Source of the DNA: Diatrype stigma
Lineage: Eukaryota > Ascomycota > Sordariomycetes > Xylariales > Diatrypaceae
Assembly: GCA_022225965.2 (NCBI GenBank)
Contig: JAKJXP020000066.1
Location: 62,001-126,000 of the forward strand
Length of the DNA stretch: 64,000 nt
Direction: 5' to 3'
Notes under the pieces: generated by a model
Seen by the model: the letters and a program-made list of their open reading frames with translations, nothing else
Database searches by the model: none
Told to the model about the DNA's origin: nothing
Translations under genes and position numbers: made by a program
In this document: positions 35,306-46,462 of the stretch, piece after piece
Layout of the letters: each line of letters starts with the position of its first letter
Position numbering within the stretch: position 1 is the stretch's first letter

Positions 35306-36394
35306 TCGTGCACCAATCTGTTGTATTCTGCACTGCACTACAGCTTGAATTAAGAGAAGGAACGGATGATGCATGGCGACTGATTGGTATGATAATGATT
35401 GGGAGGCTATGAATATGTCGGTTCGTTCATGTTTGTTTTCTGAGCGAGTACAGCACTGCACAGCATATATCTATCTATCTGATGGCTCTAATACATACAC
35501 ATGTTCCTGATGGATGCCCTGATCAACCACGAAAGAGAGACAAGGAGGAAACAGAGGGCAGAGCAGCTAAGCTAGCTTACCTAACTATCTAGGTAGACAG
35601 ATAGGGGGTCCAAAAACCTGTGAAAGACAATGTTGATCAATTCCGATGAAACATCGTAAAGAAACAAAGAGGGTTTGTGATAATTTGTTGTTAACAAGAC
35701 TGAGTATGCAACAATAGAAAAGCCAAATCTTGGTGAGGCGTCTATCTTCAGGTAATCTCAACTAGTATTCTGTTTTGGACCTCCAAATCGTAGAATGACT
35801 GACTGCCTTGGCTAGGCAATTTCATTGAGACTACAACATGGCATTGATCTATGTGCTTCTACTTATTAGGGTCAGGTTCCCAAAACTGTGATTTGATATC
35901 CCCTTTCGAGGGCTTGCCAGCGTATGCATATAAGCTGTGTAAGTTGACTACTAACTTTCATTATGCATGTAAATGAAAGTATGCGACTAAGAAGCAACGT
36001 CAATGCTGTCTCTAGTTTGTCTATCTTATCAGTTGAAAGCTGAACCTCGACTTTCCATCATCATCAACCATTACCTGGACTGCCTGAGCAATACCAGCAT
36101 CAACATCAACCTCAATCTTCGTCCTTGACCTCAGCGCATCGAACATACGGACGGACTGCATTGTCAGACTGTGGTCTAACTACTACGCTTGATACATCGG
36201 TCGACCACCGATCGACGTTCAACTCATCAGATACAATCAGGTACACGAATACACGAACAAGAGAAAGCTGCCAAACCCTACCTAAGCAACCGAGAATAGC
36301 ACAGGCCGTCAAAACATAGCGAGCGAGAGCGAGAGCGAGAGGGCGACAGTAATCGACCAACCAATTCGTCACCACCACTACTACAAACACAAAA
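35306..36394. other. Intergenic between cot-1 and the SF3A2 gene
   Basis: About 1.1 kb holding the cot-1 3' untranslated region and the promoter/5' leader of the splicing-factor gene. No other gene is seen. Confidence 0.6.
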
Positions 36395-37135
36395 ATGGAC
36401 TACCAGAACCGCGCGGGCTCCAAGTTCGGCGGCGGCGGCGTCGCGTCGCACAGCGCGACCAACGCGGACCGGCGCGAGCGGCTGCGCAAGCTGGCGCTCG
36501 AGACGATCGACCTGGACAAGGACCCGTACTTCTTCAAGAACCACGTGGGGTCGTTCGAGTGCCGGCTGTGCCTGACGGTGCACCAGAACGACGGGTCGTA
36601 CCTGGCGCACACGCAGGGGAAGAAGCACCAGACGAACCTGGCGCGGCGCGCGGCGCGGGAGCAGAAGGAGGGGCGGCAGGGCCCGGGGGGCGCGGGCCAG
36701 ATCGACCCGAACACGGGCTTGCCGGTGGGCGTGGTGGGCCTGAGCGTGGGGGTGCGGCGGAACGTGGTCAAGATCGGGCGGCCGGGGTACAAGATCACCA
36801 AGGTGCGGGACCAGGTGACGCGGCAGCAGGGCTTGCTGTTCCAGCTGCAGTACCCGGAGATCGCGCCCGGGGTGACGCCCAAGGTGCGCTTCATGAGCGC
36901 GTTCGAGCAGCGCGTCGACGACCCCCCCGACAAGAGCTTCCAGTACATGCTCGTGGCGGCCGAGCCCTACGAGACCTGCGGCTTCAAGCTGCAGGCGCGC
37001 GAGATCGACCGCAGCGAGGACCGCTACTGGACCTGGTGGGACGCCGACCTCAAGGAGTTCTGGGTCCAGGTCATGTTCCTGACCGAGCGCGAGGAGCGCT
37101 ACGTCGGCGTGCCGGGCTTGCCGGGACGGCGGTGA
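36395..37135 (+). CDS. Splicing factor 3A subunit 2 (Prp11/SAP62 homologue)
   Basis: A single exon encoding 246 residues. It starts MDYQNRAGSKFGGGG, the conserved SF3A2 N-terminus. A matrin-type C2H2 zinc finger uses C56, C59, H72 and H78 (FECRLCLTVH...THxQGKKHQ pattern, here AHTQGKKHQ). The later domain has the family motifs GRPGYKITKVRDQ, LLFQLQYPEI, FMSAFEQRVD and YETCGFKLQAREID, ending at WVQVMFLTERE. SF3A2 is part of the SF3a complex of the U2 snRNP and helps U2 bind the branch point during pre-mRNA splicing in the nucleus. The length matches fungal orthologues, which lack the proline-rich tail of metazoan SF3A2. Third codon positions are almost all G or C, suggesting strong codon selection or local GC bias. 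Confidence 0.96.
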   Translation: MDYQNRAGSKFGGGGVASHSATNADRRERLRKLALETIDLDKDPYFFKNHVGSFECRLCLTVHQNDGSYLAHTQGKKHQTNLARRAAREQKEGRQGPGGAGQIDPNTGLPVGVVGLSVGVRRNVVKIGRPGYKITKVRDQVTRQQGLLFQLQYPEIAPGVTPKVRFMSAFEQRVDDPPDKSFQYMLVAAEPYETCGFKLQAREIDRSEDRYWTWWDADLKEFWVQVMFLTEREERYVGVPGLPGRR

Positions 37136-38253
37136 GGGGGGCATGGGGATGGGGATAGGAATGGCGGCGAGAGCGTTGATATGAAATATGTGGATTGTCG
37201 GGGGAGGGATATGGCTAATTGGCCCGGCGTTTTGTGCTCAGCGAGAAAGCAAGAAAGTAAGCCAACCAGCATAATGAGAGGAGGGAGGGAGGGGTGCATG
37301 GTATATACCCCCATGCGCTCAGGGGTGTTCTCTATCGAGGAAAATGTAAGATATTGCAAGCACAGCACACCGGATGCTCGGGACATTCTAACAGATGAAA
37401 ACAGATTGGGGATCTTTGTTATGAAAGAGTGAAGTCTCAACTCGAGACCCAAGGACGTGGATGGACGGACCCAGAGACGGTGTTTTTCAGCTTATTTCTC
37501 GATATCCCCCGAAGCCATACATACACCTCTAGACAAGATTGATATAGATGGAACATGCACTTGTGGCAACTAATAAGCAGGGCTTTGAATGGAAGAGCCA
37601 TACTCCAATGCATTGATGGATTATCACATTCTAATCAACGGATGGGTGGTCTTTTATGTTGGTATGTGAAGGAAAGGAAGTAAATTGTTTCCACTGGTAC
37701 ATGAGGTTGTGTCGTCTAGTCAGTCAGATGTCAATACTCGGGGATATGATAGGCCAGACAAAGCACTAATCCGATACCACTGGTTATTTGAGATGGAAAT
37801 CCCGCCTTGATCTCAAAGACGATGCTATCGCTGCAGCAGGGAGCGGAAGTCATGAAGGAACATGACGAGTTCCAAGGTTATTAGTCTCCCCCCTTAAGCC
37901 GAATACTGAATACCGGCATAGAGGGGTTAGATGCATAAGTAAAAGTAAGCACAGTAAAATATCCTTATCGGCGCAGAGGTACCCAATTATAGCTGCTTAT
38001 CGCCCTCAAAACCTACGGCCCGGAACAGAACGAGTTGGAATTTAATATTCGCAAGTTGAAGTGCCTGTGATGCCCGCCTAGTTACGTTTGGCTGGTCACT
38101 GAGATTAGCCTCTTATGTTTTCCGTTGCATGAAGGAAGTACTCGTACTTTTTTTTGAGGTTTCAATACCGCCCCTTCCCTACCAAGCCGGACTCGCCCAA
38201 ATCAAGACCGAAGAGTCGATCTGCCTGAGTTGAATTTCCTCCACCATCCCACC
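37136..38253. other. Intergenic between the SF3A2 and TIM54 genes
   Basis: About 1.1 kb with no credible gene: the 3' region of the SF3A2 gene and the promoter of the TIM54 gene. A CT-rich tract precedes the TIM54 start near 38165-38250. Confidence 0.6.
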
Positions 38254-39857
38254 ATGGCGGATCCAACTCCTCCCACCCAGGGGACCGCCGCTGGAGCTCC
38301 AGCTTCTACAGTAAGCTAGTTACGAAAGAGTCCGTTGGGGGGCACTTGTGTATTCTTGCCGAGATGCCCTAGAAATCCTAACATGTATCACCACCACAGG
38401 TTTCGACAGCAACCCTCACACCACAGGCGGCCTCAGCGACGTACAAAGCGCCGACCGCACAGTCCGCCGCCGCCGCCGCCGCACCTCCGCCGAAACCGCC
38501 GAACCCCGTCCTGCGCATGATGGGGATCCCGGGGCTGCCGAAGAAGCTCCCCTCGCGGAACTGGCTGATCTTCTGGGCGGTGACGGGCACCTTCACGGGC
38601 GCCATAATCTACGACCGGCGGGAGAAGAAGCGCGCGACGGCGCGGTGGGCGCGGGCCGTCGCCCCCCTAGCCACCGAGCCCCTGCCCGGCCCCCCGACCC
38701 AGATGCCGCGCCGCCTGACCGTCTTCCTCGAGTGCCCGCCCGGCGACGGCCTGCGCGTCGCCCAGGACCACTTCACCGAGTACGTCAAGCCCGTCCTGGC
38801 CGCGTCCGGCCTCGACTGGGAGTTCGTCCAGGGCCGCCGCGAGGGCGACATCCGCGCCGCGCTCGCGGAGCGCATACGCAGGACGCGCCAGCCGCCGGGT
38901 GGTCCTGGCGGTGCTGCGAAGGAGGCAGAATTGCAGACGACGGAGGAGATCATCCGCGAGGTCCGGACAAGGAACGGCACGCCGGAGTGGCAGGGCGTGC
39001 GGGGCGACATCGTCGTCGGCCGGCACACGTGGAAGGAGTACGTGCGGGGTCTGCACGAGGGCTGGCTGGGACCGCTGGCCGCGCCGCCGCCGCCGGTGCT
39101 GCCGGAACCGGCCGACAAGGCCAAGAGCGACGATTCAGCAGAAACAAACCCAGCAGAGAAGAAAGAAGAGGGGGAGAAGAAGCCGGAAAGACCGCCTCAG
39201 CCGCCCCCGCACAACACCCCGGCCGACTACCCTACCGCGTCGCTCCCCACCGCGGCCCCGGCCGCATTCGACCCCTCGGCGCCGATCCCGTTCCCCCACC
39301 TGCTCGGCTTCAGCGGCACCTTCACCCGGCTGTACCGCTTCCTCAACCGCCGCTACCTGGCCGACGACGTCGGCCGCGAGGTGGCGGCCGTCTGCTTCGC
39401 CGCGGCGCGGGAGTACCGTCCGGCTGCTGAAGCAGTCCACCGCGACGACGACGACAGCAGCGCTACTGCTACTTCGCGCTCCGAGATCGAATCCGCGCTC
39501 GAACACGAGGAGAGGGACTGGGTGAAATCGGTGTGGAAAGAGAGCGAGGCGGCGAAATTACAACAGACGGAAACGGAGGGGAGCCCGATAGCGCCGGAAT
39601 CATCAGCAGCAGCAGCAGCAGTGAAGGAAGAGAAGACCTGGACGGACCCCGTCGTGGTCGACCCCCGCATCGGGACGCGCATGCGCCGCTTCGAGCTCCG
39701 GGCCGAGGACGAGGCGCGCGCCCGCGCCATCAGGGTCCCCGAGGAGGACGTCGAGGGCTGGATCAAGGGCAGCGTGCGGGGACTCTGGCGCTGGGCCACG
39801 GCTAGACAGCCGCCGAAGCCGGATTGGGCGGATTCTTCTTCTCCGGCCGATGAGTGA
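38254..39857 (+). CDS. tim54: Mitochondrial inner membrane translocase subunit Tim54
   Basis: Two exons, 38254-38310 and 38400-39857, with an 89-nt GT-AG intron in phase 0; 504 residues. The ATG at 38254 sits in an ACC-ATGG context. After an Ala/Pro/Thr-rich N-terminus comes the conserved block NPVLRMMGIPGLPKKLPSRN followed directly by a single membrane segment (about residues 74-90, LIFWAVTGTFTGAIIY) and a basic DRREKKRA. Further on are the family motifs RRLTVFLECPPGDGL, HFTEYVKPVLAASGLDWEF and, near the end, DPRIGTRMRRFELR. Tim54 belongs to the TIM22 complex, which inserts carrier proteins into the inner membrane. The middle is rich in acidic and Ala/Pro tracts, typical of fungal versions. 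Codon usage is very GC-rich. Confidence 0.93.
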
Positions 39858-40974
39858 GGGTGCGGCAGTGGGTGAGGTTTGAGGCAGTGAAGTTTGTTCG
39901 CCCGTCCCCATCTTGGTGAGGCTACATATGCTGCCGGGTCCCGCCTGCCTTAGGTATTTGACCTGACGAGGTGGCTCGCTGGCTACTTACGCTACGTCAG
40001 TTGGGTAAGCGCTCGGACGAAACCGCTTGCTGGGTTACGGTATGGTGCCCATCCGTTGCCTCTCGGCGGTTGAATGGCAGGAGGCAGTGGGTGGTGGCGA
40101 TCATAGATATATCATCGTCGTCTCATGTGGGTTACAATGATGGATGGCATTGGATGTGTGTGTACATGACATTTGTACGATTTATGTAGTTCTAGATTAC
40201 CTACTTTACAGGTTTGGGATGGATGGATCATAGACGGAAGGAAAAAGGAGAGCAGAGACGGAGATAGATCGGGGTGGGAGGCTTGCTTGCTAGCACCAAG
40301 TAGGGCATGGATTCCCACTAACGGCCAGTGGCAGGCAGGCGGCTGAGATTTCTGATGTCAATCATGGAACCCCCAGTGTGAACGGAGGTGGCATTCCGTA
40401 CATACGTACAAATGTGCGTCTACCGCCACCCATGGTGCTCTATACCTATGTACATATGTATGTGTGTGTGTAACATATACACCTAATCGCGACTCCGCTT
40501 CAAGAGCACGACTGCTCTCCAAGTCTATCTAATCCTACCCGATACCATGGGATTGTGTCCTCTCGGGGTGTTGTGCTCACTGGCGACGCAGGTACATAGT
40601 TACGCGTTGGGCTGGCTTCCTTCTGTGCCTTCACCCACTTCTTACCGTACCGTACCGCACCGTAACATCATCCTCGATTATGGGGGGATGAAGGTTCGTT
40701 GTTGTAGTAATTATACTTTCTCGAGGCCCAGTCTTCTTCTCTAGGCACCTCCTTGAAATCTTCATGGCGATACCGGGTCCACTGCTCTGGCCGCTGTTAG
40801 AAAGCGGCTAGTTTGTTGCACACTTCGTCTCAAGCCTCCGGCCGTAGTCCGAAGGTTTATCCCACCTGCTATGAGTGAGCGCGGCTTTACTTTTGCTTTG
40901 CTGTTCGCTTTGATCGTCTTTCTTGCTGTGTATGTGTGTGTGTGTGTGTGTGTGTGCTCTCGTCCATCCCCTCA
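39858..40974. other. Intergenic between two convergent genes, with (TG)n microsatellite
   Basis: About 1.1 kb holding the 3' ends of the convergent TIM54 and NIP30-like genes. A (TG)n tract of about 15 units lies at 40926-40956, close to the stop of the minus-strand gene and probably in its 3' untranslated region. No gene is seen. Confidence 0.65.
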
Positions 40975-42015
40975 TCAGTCCTCGTCCTCGTCATCGGATC
41001 CGTAGTCCACCAGCCCCAGGTTGGGCTTCGCCGGTCCGCCGTTGGTCGGCTGTGCAGTCTCGGTCTTCCCCTGCGGGCATATCCCGCTGCTGTCATTCTT
41101 CGCGCCAACGGGCTTCGCATTGCTGCGATTATTATTCGCCGCCGCCGCCGCCTCTGCTTTGTCGTTGCCTGTAGGTCTGGCGGCATCTTCCGCTTCCTTT
41201 TCCCTCGTCGTCGTCGTCGTCGTGCCCTCAGTAGCCCGCTTCTTAACCCCCTTCACCAACCTCTCCCTCTCCCTATCTCTCTTCCTCTTCCTTCCCACTG
41301 CGCTCCACTCCTCGACTACTTCCTCCGCCCCTACCCCTGCCGCTTCATTCCCAACCCCCATCTTCTTCTTCTCCACTTCCCCCTTCTGCTCCTCCTCGCC
41401 CCCATCCCCCCCATCCCCGCCACCGCCACTGCCACCACCACCCCTCTGCGCCCTCCGAAACGCCTCCAGCCTCGCCTCCGTCTCGCTCCGCAGCCGCTCC
41501 TCCTCGGCGCGCCGCTGCGCCTCCACGCCATCCAGGAAGTCGACCTCGTCGTCGTCCAGCGCCCGGAACTGGTTGCGAATCCGGTTCGCGTCCTCGAACG
41601 CCGCCTGCTTCGCCGCCTTGTTCGCCTGCAGGATCTCGTACAGGCTCTGATTCTCCCCTCCGCCTCCTCCCGCACCGTCACCTCCTTCGACGGCGCGCCG
41701 CCGCGATTCCTCGCGCTGCTTCCGCTCGGCGGCGAGGGCGGCCTGCGCCGCTTCCCACTCGGCGTTGTTGCTGCGCGTGGTGGTGGTGGTGGTGGTGGTG
41801 GTTTGGGAAGTGGTTGTGGGGATGGCTGTTGCTAGCGAATGTAGGGCGGGCGCGGAGGGGTTTGCGGTCGTGTGCGCGTGCGGCTTCGTGGAGGAAGAGG
41901 GGGGAGGAGATATGGACGAGCTGGTGGCGGCAGCGAGAGCGGGCTGAGGGGGAGCAGCACCGGAGAAGGAGGAGTCTCCGGCGATGGTGCCGCCTGAGAC
42001 GAATCGCGAAGACAT
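40975..42015 (-). CDS. FAM192A/Fyv6 N-terminal (NIP30-like) domain protein
   Basis: A single exon, 346 residues when started at the Met that begins MSSRFVSGGTI; the open frame runs 45 codons farther upstream but those residues look like leader sequence. The conserved parts of the family are the FVSGGTI start, the NQSLYEILQANKAAKQAAFE helix and the acidic RALDDDEVDFLDGV motif. Between them lie Ser/Pro/Thr tracts, including nine consecutive threonines. The remainder is a Glu/Arg/Lys-rich coiled region, and the protein ends in an acidic LVDYGSDDEDED. In animals the homologue (PIP30/FAM192A) binds the PA28-gamma proteasome activator in the nucleus; yeast Fyv6, which shares the N-terminal domain, is a spliceosome factor. 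Which role applies here is not decided by sequence. Confidence 0.82.
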   Translation of the reverse strand: MSSRFVSGGTIAGDSSFSGAAPPQPALAAATSSSISPPPSSSTKPHAHTTANPSAPALHSLATAIPTTTSQTTTTTTTTTRSNNAEWEAAQAALAAERKQREESRRRAVEGGDGAGGGGGENQSLYEILQANKAAKQAAFEDANRIRNQFRALDDDEVDFLDGVEAQRRAEEERLRSETEARLEAFRRAQRGGGGSGGGGDGGDGGEEEQKGEVEKKKMGVGNEAAGVGAEEVVEEWSAVGRKRKRDRERERLVKGVKKRATEGTTTTTTREKEAEDAARPTGNDKAEAAAAANNNRSNAKPVGAKNDSSGICPQGKTETAQPTNGGPAKPNLGLVDYGSDDEDED

Positions 42016-43408
42016 GGTTGGCGGCGGATGGTTTGCGCGAACCGATCCGGTAGTCGGGTAGGTATGAATGGGTAAGTAAGAAAGTAGGTAATTGCCCAGC
42101 TGTGCGATCCGAGTTGATTGTGTAAGTGAAGATGCGATTCGTCGTCGCACTGCCCGGCCTTATGCAGTGACTAAAAGGAAGCTTCAGATGCTGAGTCGCG
42201 GGTCGCGGGTTTGGCAATTCCATTAACGGATGCGACGTTATTGCATTGGTTGCTTGGCAGGTGCTGGATTAAGGGACAGTTATGCAAGTAATAGCTAGTA
42301 ATGACATAAGGGGTAATTATTTACCAATAACTTCAGCAATCGCTTAATCTTTCCGATTGTCTATGCCGCATTTCTGTTTAGGAGCGTAAGTTCGTTGAAT
42401 CCAATTTTTTCTTCTATAGACTATTAGAAACACCATCCACATCTGATGTCTAATCCAGAGGCACCCCCGTAGGGTCTCCACGCTTTTATGATCGAACTAG
42501 CGGGAAGCCACCAGACCATACATTTCGTGCTTTGTTACATGCTATTACATACGCCTGAAGCACTCGTGAAACGACTGGCCACATCACTGATCCAGATAGA
42601 GCAGGCTAGATGTAAGGTCACGTACGACGAATGACCAAGGTTGAAGTACTCGTCAGGGCTAGAAACGCCTTTGACCCGTATTTTTAGTGCTTCGCACATA
42701 CGGTCAGGGAGTATCAAAGGGTATTCTAAATCGAAAGGGTAAACTAAACTACATAATTCCCCATACAAATTAGGTGCAACCTAATGTTTTCCAGGTTTAA
42801 AGGATAATGGCGCCAACCATACTAACCTCAACCGCATATAAGCAAAACATTTGAATTTATGGAATAAGGCATTGTTTTTCTTTAGTACCTACAATTAGCA
42901 CCACCCCTAAAGGCGCTATAACTCCAGCAGATAACGCGCTGTAATTGCGCTGTAACAACGTTATAGCTTCATTGTTACAGGTATTGCAGGAATTATAGTT
43001 ATAGGAATTACAGTTATAGGAATTATAATTGCAGGAATTGCAATTACAGAAAGCGACGCGCTGTAAAAGACGATATGCATTAATGGGAATTATTGCGATA
43101 TACCATGCTACTTAATTTTGGGTGCAGAGTATACCAAAAATTAAGTACAAACTTAGTTTACCCTTTCGATTTAGAATACCCTTTGATACTCCCTGACTGT
43201 ATGTGCGAAGCACTAAAAATACAGGTCAAAGGCGTTTCTAGCCCTGACGAGTAGTGTAAATTCAAGGCTTTGGTCACAACAACCATTATGCCTATATCTT
43301 CGACTATGCGATACCTATGGAAAAGATACGCACGCCTTCTTTCCTATCGCCGAACGCCTTGCTCCTATACAGCAAAGTAACCTTTAAATCAGATACATCA
43401 TACTAACC
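42016..43408. other. Intergenic region containing an inverted-repeat element
   Basis: About 1.4 kb between two minus-strand genes. It holds the promoter of the NIP30-like gene, an inverted-repeat element described separately, and the 3' region of the MFS gene. No protein-coding gene is seen. Confidence 0.6.
42647..43253. mobile_element. Non-coding element with 101-bp terminal-type inverted repeats (MITE- or foldback-like)
   Basis: The arm at 42647-42747 is repeated in reverse complement at 43153-43253 with only two differences in 101 bases. Both differences are C-to-T type transitions at CpG. Each arm contains the small palindrome GTGCTTCGCAC. The 405-bp interior is non-coding and contains several copies of a 12-bp word like TTATAGGAATTA plus GCGCTGTAA words. 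Beyond the arms, partial similarity (TGACCAA...TTGAA) continues with small gaps, so true ends may lie farther out. I could not define a target-site duplication. Classification as a mobile element is inference from structure. Confidence 0.6.
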
Positions 43409-45262
43409 TCAGTCGTACACGCTCGCCTTACTCCACTTGTTGGCAGCCCTGATCCTTCGCCCGTAGACGTAGAACACGAACGGCACGGGGACCAGCAGGC
43501 ACGCAAAGCCGGCGAAGATGCTTGAGCCTGGCCCAATGCCGAGGTTGTGGTACAGCGGGGTGACGATCAGAGGGAACGCGGCGGCGAAGCAGCTCCGCAG
43601 GAACGTGTTGGCCGCGACGGCGCTCGCGGCGTACATCTGGAAGGTGTCGACCAGGTAGTTCAACGCGGCCTGGAAGATGGTGTTGAAGCCGCAGCCGGAC
43701 AGGTACAGCCCGACAACGGGCACGATCCAGTGGATGCGCGGGTCGGCCGTCCAGCCCGTGACGAACTGGCCCCCCGCGAACAGGACCGACCCCAGCATCA
43801 TGGGCGGGAGGCGCTTCTCGGGGACGGCGCGGTCGCCGTTCGCATGGTACGCCCGGTTGTAGTACAGCTGGTTCGCGATGTTGATGGCGGCGCCCGTGAC
43901 GCAGCCAAGGCAGATGGCCAGGAAGGGCAGCATGCTCTCGACGAGCGGCCAGCCGCGCCCCTCGGCGAAGACCAGCGGGATGGCCCCCAGCTGCATGTAC
44001 AGGATGCCGTAGCAGAAGGAGGCGTACAGCGCGACCAGGAAGCAGATGGGCGTGCACAGCAGCTGCACGGGGCGGACCAGGAACTTGTGCGTCAGCTCGG
44101 CCACGCCGACGTCCCACTCCTCGAACTTGGCGTGCAGCGCCCAGTTGCCCGACTCGTGGCGCAGCCGCCGCGCCTTGCGCACCAGCAGCCGCGGCGGGTA
44201 CGTCTCGTCGACGAGGACCACGGCCGCGACCAGCACGGCCGCCTGCAGCATGCCCGTGATGTACTCGGTCCAGCGCCAGCCGTAGCCGGGCGCCGCCACC
44301 ACGGCCGCCGACACGATCGGGCCGACGGTCGGCCCGCCCACCACCGCCATGGCGTACCCGGCCATGGCGATGCCGCGGTAGGCCGGCGAGAACAGGTCGC
44401 CGAGCACGCCGCCCGTGTTGGTGACGGGCGCCGAGGCGAAGAAGGCGCCGAAGAACCGCGTCAGCATGACGGCCTGCAGGGTCCGCGCGCCCGCCGTCGC
44501 GAAGGCGAAGCACACCGCGACGAACATGGGCGCCAGCACGGCGGGCCGGCGGCCGTAGACCTCGGACAGCGGGGCCCACAGCAGGGGCCCGATGCCGAAG
44601 CCCAGCAGGAACAGCGTCGTGCCCAGCGTCGCGGCCTGGCTGCCGACGCCGAACTCGGCCGCCACCTGCGCCGTGCCCGCCGCGTACGCCGACGACGCCC
44701 ACGTCGCCGTCATGGTCACGAGCCCGTACAGCAGCGTCGTCGCCACCTTCTTGCGCGTCGGCCAGTTGATCGGCCGGTACGGGTCGTCCGGCCCGTCGAA
44801 GTCCACCAGCGCCTCGGGTGTTGTGCGCTGTTTTGCCAGCGGGTGGCTGAACGGCGCCACCGACGGCCGCGACCGGATCCGCGACAGCGCCGTGTCCCGC
44901 CGCGAGAGCGTCCTGTTTAGCTGCAGCGGGTTCCGGGTTCCGCTGGCGCCGGTGCTGAGGCCGGCGCTGGAGTTGCCTCGCGCTCGGTAGGATGTCCTCG
45001 ATTCTGTTAGGGGGCAGGGCCGGTGGCCATCGTGGCCATCTTCGTGGCACTTGCAGTCGCAGTAATAGCCGCCGTTCGCACTGGCGTCGGCGTTGATAGG
45101 TGGGCTAGAATCAAGGTCTCCGGGTTGGCCCTCGGACGTGGGTGAGGGCGACGTGCTAGTTCCATCCTCGTCATTGTTCCCGGGCAAGGGTTGGAGATTT
45201 GGTTCTTCCTGTTTTTCTTGCAGTGTTGTCATGCTGTAGTTAACTATTGGCTGATCCACCAT
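43409..45262 (-). CDS. MFS transporter, DHA1 type (polyamine/multidrug-like)
   Basis: A single exon, 617 residues (an in-frame Met at codon 11 is an alternative start). Residues 1-165 are cytosolic and disordered; they include an unusual Cys/His cluster (C68, C70, C72, H73, H77, H80, C83). DPYRPINWP (160-168) is the conserved pre-membrane motif of Tpo1/Flr1-like transporters. Twelve membrane helices follow, with the loop 2-3 signature WAPLSEVYGRRP (229-240) and the fourth/fifth helix motif GVLGDLFSPAYRGIAMAGYA. The DHA1 family uses proton antiport to export drugs, polyamines or metabolites at the plasma membrane. Substrate cannot be read from sequence. Neighbouring NmrA-like and FAD-oxidase genes suggest a possible metabolite or detoxification role. 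Confidence 0.9.
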   Translation of the reverse strand: MVDQPIVNYSMTTLQEKQEEPNLQPLPGNNDEDGTSTSPSPTSEGQPGDLDSSPPINADASANGGYYCDCKCHEDGHDGHRPCPLTESRTSYRARGNSSAGLSTGASGTRNPLQLNRTLSRRDTALSRIRSRPSVAPFSHPLAKQRTTPEALVDFDGPDDPYRPINWPTRKKVATTLLYGLVTMTATWASSAYAAGTAQVAAEFGVGSQAATLGTTLFLLGFGIGPLLWAPLSEVYGRRPAVLAPMFVAVCFAFATAGARTLQAVMLTRFFGAFFASAPVTNTGGVLGDLFSPAYRGIAMAGYAMAVVGGPTVGPIVSAAVVAAPGYGWRWTEYITGMLQAAVLVAAVVLVDETYPPRLLVRKARRLRHESGNWALHAKFEEWDVGVAELTHKFLVRPVQLLCTPICFLVALYASFCYGILYMQLGAIPLVFAEGRGWPLVESMLPFLAICLGCVTGAAINIANQLYYNRAYHANGDRAVPEKRLPPMMLGSVLFAGGQFVTGWTADPRIHWIVPVVGLYLSGCGFNTIFQAALNYLVDTFQMYAASAVAANTFLRSCFAAAFPLIVTPLYHNLGIGPGSSIFAGFACLLVPVPFVFYVYGRRIRAANKWSKASVYD

Positions 45263-46462
45263 TCGCTCAGTCGGTGGTTCACCTTAGAGGGCTTGGCGAC
45301 AGTTTTGATTTGCTACGGATGCACAGCATAAGTACCGCTTGAAGATACTTTTCATGTGTTCTGCTGCATATAACGAGACAATTTATCGAGAAGATGATAG
45401 TTTTCAGTGAATGAGTATCAACATCAACCAATGACGTATTAGTCGTCGAACGGTCTTATAATCCAGTGGCGTTAGCTCCACTTCTTCCACCGGCGTGTTG
45501 CCGTTGGGTGTGAGATTGGCATAGCTACCTAGGTAGTCCGTTTTCATGAATTCGTATTGTTCCATTGGCTGCCGGTGCCGAACAAGGAATAAATCGAAGA
45601 CCCGGAAGTTCGGCTCGGAGAATAGAGTTCATAGCTGATAGGTACTTCAAACCCCTGACAAGCTTCAATGTTCTATCCGCTATCGGTATCGAGATTTGGG
45701 AAAAAGATGAAAAAAAAAAAAAAAAAAAAAAAAAAAAGGTCAAGCATGCACATGCATACCCCGATCTAACCATATTCGAATTGGATGAGGCGGATGCAGG
45801 TTCTCAACTTCGATAAAAATGACAATCAATATTGAGGTTCTTATCACGGGCTATGCAGAATGACCTTTATTTCGATCCCTCGTAACCTTCAAACGTGGAA
45901 GCAATAAGTTAGTGTTCACCAGGTCTCTCAAGAGGCTCATTATCGTCTGAAGGTTGCGATAAGCTAGTTTAAATATACCAGTAGCACTCGATGCACCAGC
46001 AGTTGCCCATTGCCGAGGTTTCATAGCTGATATTCCCATGGCGAGCGCTTGTCGAACAGAAAAAGGGGCTAAATTCCATGTTATCTCGGCTAGCGCTGGG
46101 TGGAGTTAGAATTGTAGTAGTGGCAGAGTGTCCGTCCATCCCCTCATAGTACCAGACGCTATAGTCGATAACGCCTCGCATGTAGGTACCACGCCCTTGT
46201 TGACGGGCGAGTAGCGAGAGGACAGACACGATACAGCACATGCACATGGTCGGCAAGGGGAAGCCAGTGCGGGGGTTGTGATTCCACCTCCTCAAATCAA
46301 CCTATTGATGCGTCTATGGCTAGACTATAGGTAGCATAATGGACCTTGTTTAGCATCCCCGAACCAACCATACGACTGAAATGCTTCGTTTCGATATCTG
46401 TTCAATCTCCGTACAATACAAACCGCTTTCAAACCCATGAAATTTTCCCGTATGAGACGATG
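45263..46462. other. Intergenic region with a poly-A tract
   Basis: About 1.2 kb without a gene: the promoter side of the MFS gene and the 3' region of the NmrA-like gene. An uninterrupted run of 28 A residues lies at 45710-45737. Confidence 0.6.

Noticed and set aside
36278..37144. 288-codon minus-strand open frame over the SF3A2 gene
   Set aside because: Antisense shadow of a highly GC-biased gene; the plus-strand protein matches SF3A2 motifs throughout.
43547..44920. 457-codon open frame on the plus strand
   Set aside because: It is the antisense shadow of the MFS gene, is Arg/Gly/Gln-rich and low in complexity, and arises from the very high GC third positions of the true gene.
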